From Halomonas salipaludis (GTDB taxonomy: Bacteria > Pseudomonadota > Gammaproteobacteria > Pseudomonadales > Halomonadaceae), in contig NZ_NSKB01000005.1 in the NCBI RefSeq assembly GCF_002286975.1, positions 186,001 to 250,000 of the forward strand: DNA of 64,000 bases. The letters run 5' to 3'. The notes under the pieces are model-generated. The model was not told the DNA's origin and ran no database searches. It saw only the letters and a program-made list of their open reading frames with translations. Below, one piece after another: positions 63,939 to 64,000 of this stretch. Numbering within the stretch: position 1 is the first letter of the stretch; every line of letters begins with the position of its first letter. Made by a program: the position numbers and the translations under genes.

Positions 63939-64000
63939 TTTTGGCGTCCAATGTGGTCGGTCTCAATGACCAAGCACAGCCTTCCTTCTGCAAAATTTGG

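Overview
The window is a GC-rich gammaproteobacterial chromosome segment. Gene content and order (ccm operon followed by smc, zipA and ligA; argA followed by glrK-qseG-glrR; xseA-guaB-guaA) fit the Halomonas / Oceanospirillales group. That assignment is an inference from recognisable protein families, not from a database search.

Positions 1-36,100 are mostly conserved core genes. They comprise the end of the cytochrome c maturation operon (ccmE'-ccmF-ccmG-ccmH-ccmI), smc, zipA, ligA with yheU, and a 2-hydroxycarboxylate transporter divergent from its CitA/CitB-type two-component system. These are followed by mnmC, a YciI-like gene, the yciV(trpH)-yciO pair, a secreted HAD phosphatase, a voltage-gated-type K+ channel, a CYTH protein, a DUF47-PiT phosphate transport pair, argA, glrK-qseG-glrR, xseA, guaB and guaA. 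Between argA and glrK lies about 700 bp of non-coding DNA with the full architecture of an enhancer-dependent promoter: TGTC-type upstream sites, a perfect IHF match and a GG-N10-GC sigma-54 promoter. It drives a predicted ~460-nt structured RNA that ends at a strong terminator just before glrK. Enterobacteria carry the GlmY small RNA at the same place.

Positions 36,100-44,590 (between guaA and a convergent dadA-like gene) are a variable hot spot. It carries a PD-(D/E)XK-like protein and an integron cassette cluster without an integrase (three attC sites; cassettes encode a secreted triplicate-repeat protein, a frameshifted HEPN-like protein and a Cys-rich protein). It also carries a MITE-like element, a SixA-CHAD fusion, a frameshifted lipoprotein and PAAR remnant, and a membrane protein. 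Truncated extra copies of the guaA 3' end (two) and of the dadA 3' end (one) show that the guaA-dadA interval has been duplicated or repeatedly invaded.

Positions 44,589-47,400 hold the dadA-like gene and a degraded hipBA pair whose kinase core and DNA-binding domain are both deleted. Positions 47,391-60,183 form a coherent catabolic locus. A THI5/NMT1-type ABC importer, TauD-type dioxygenase, class II aldolase and amidase are on the minus strand. A GntR/FCD regulator, atypical SDR, PLP aminotransferase, alpha/beta hydrolase, M20 amidohydrolase and bicupin are on the plus strand. It probably imports and degrades an N-containing (amide or ureido) compound; the substrate cannot be named from sequence. 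From 60,184 to the end the DNA becomes patchy and AT-rich, with small hypothetical, membrane and truncated genes.
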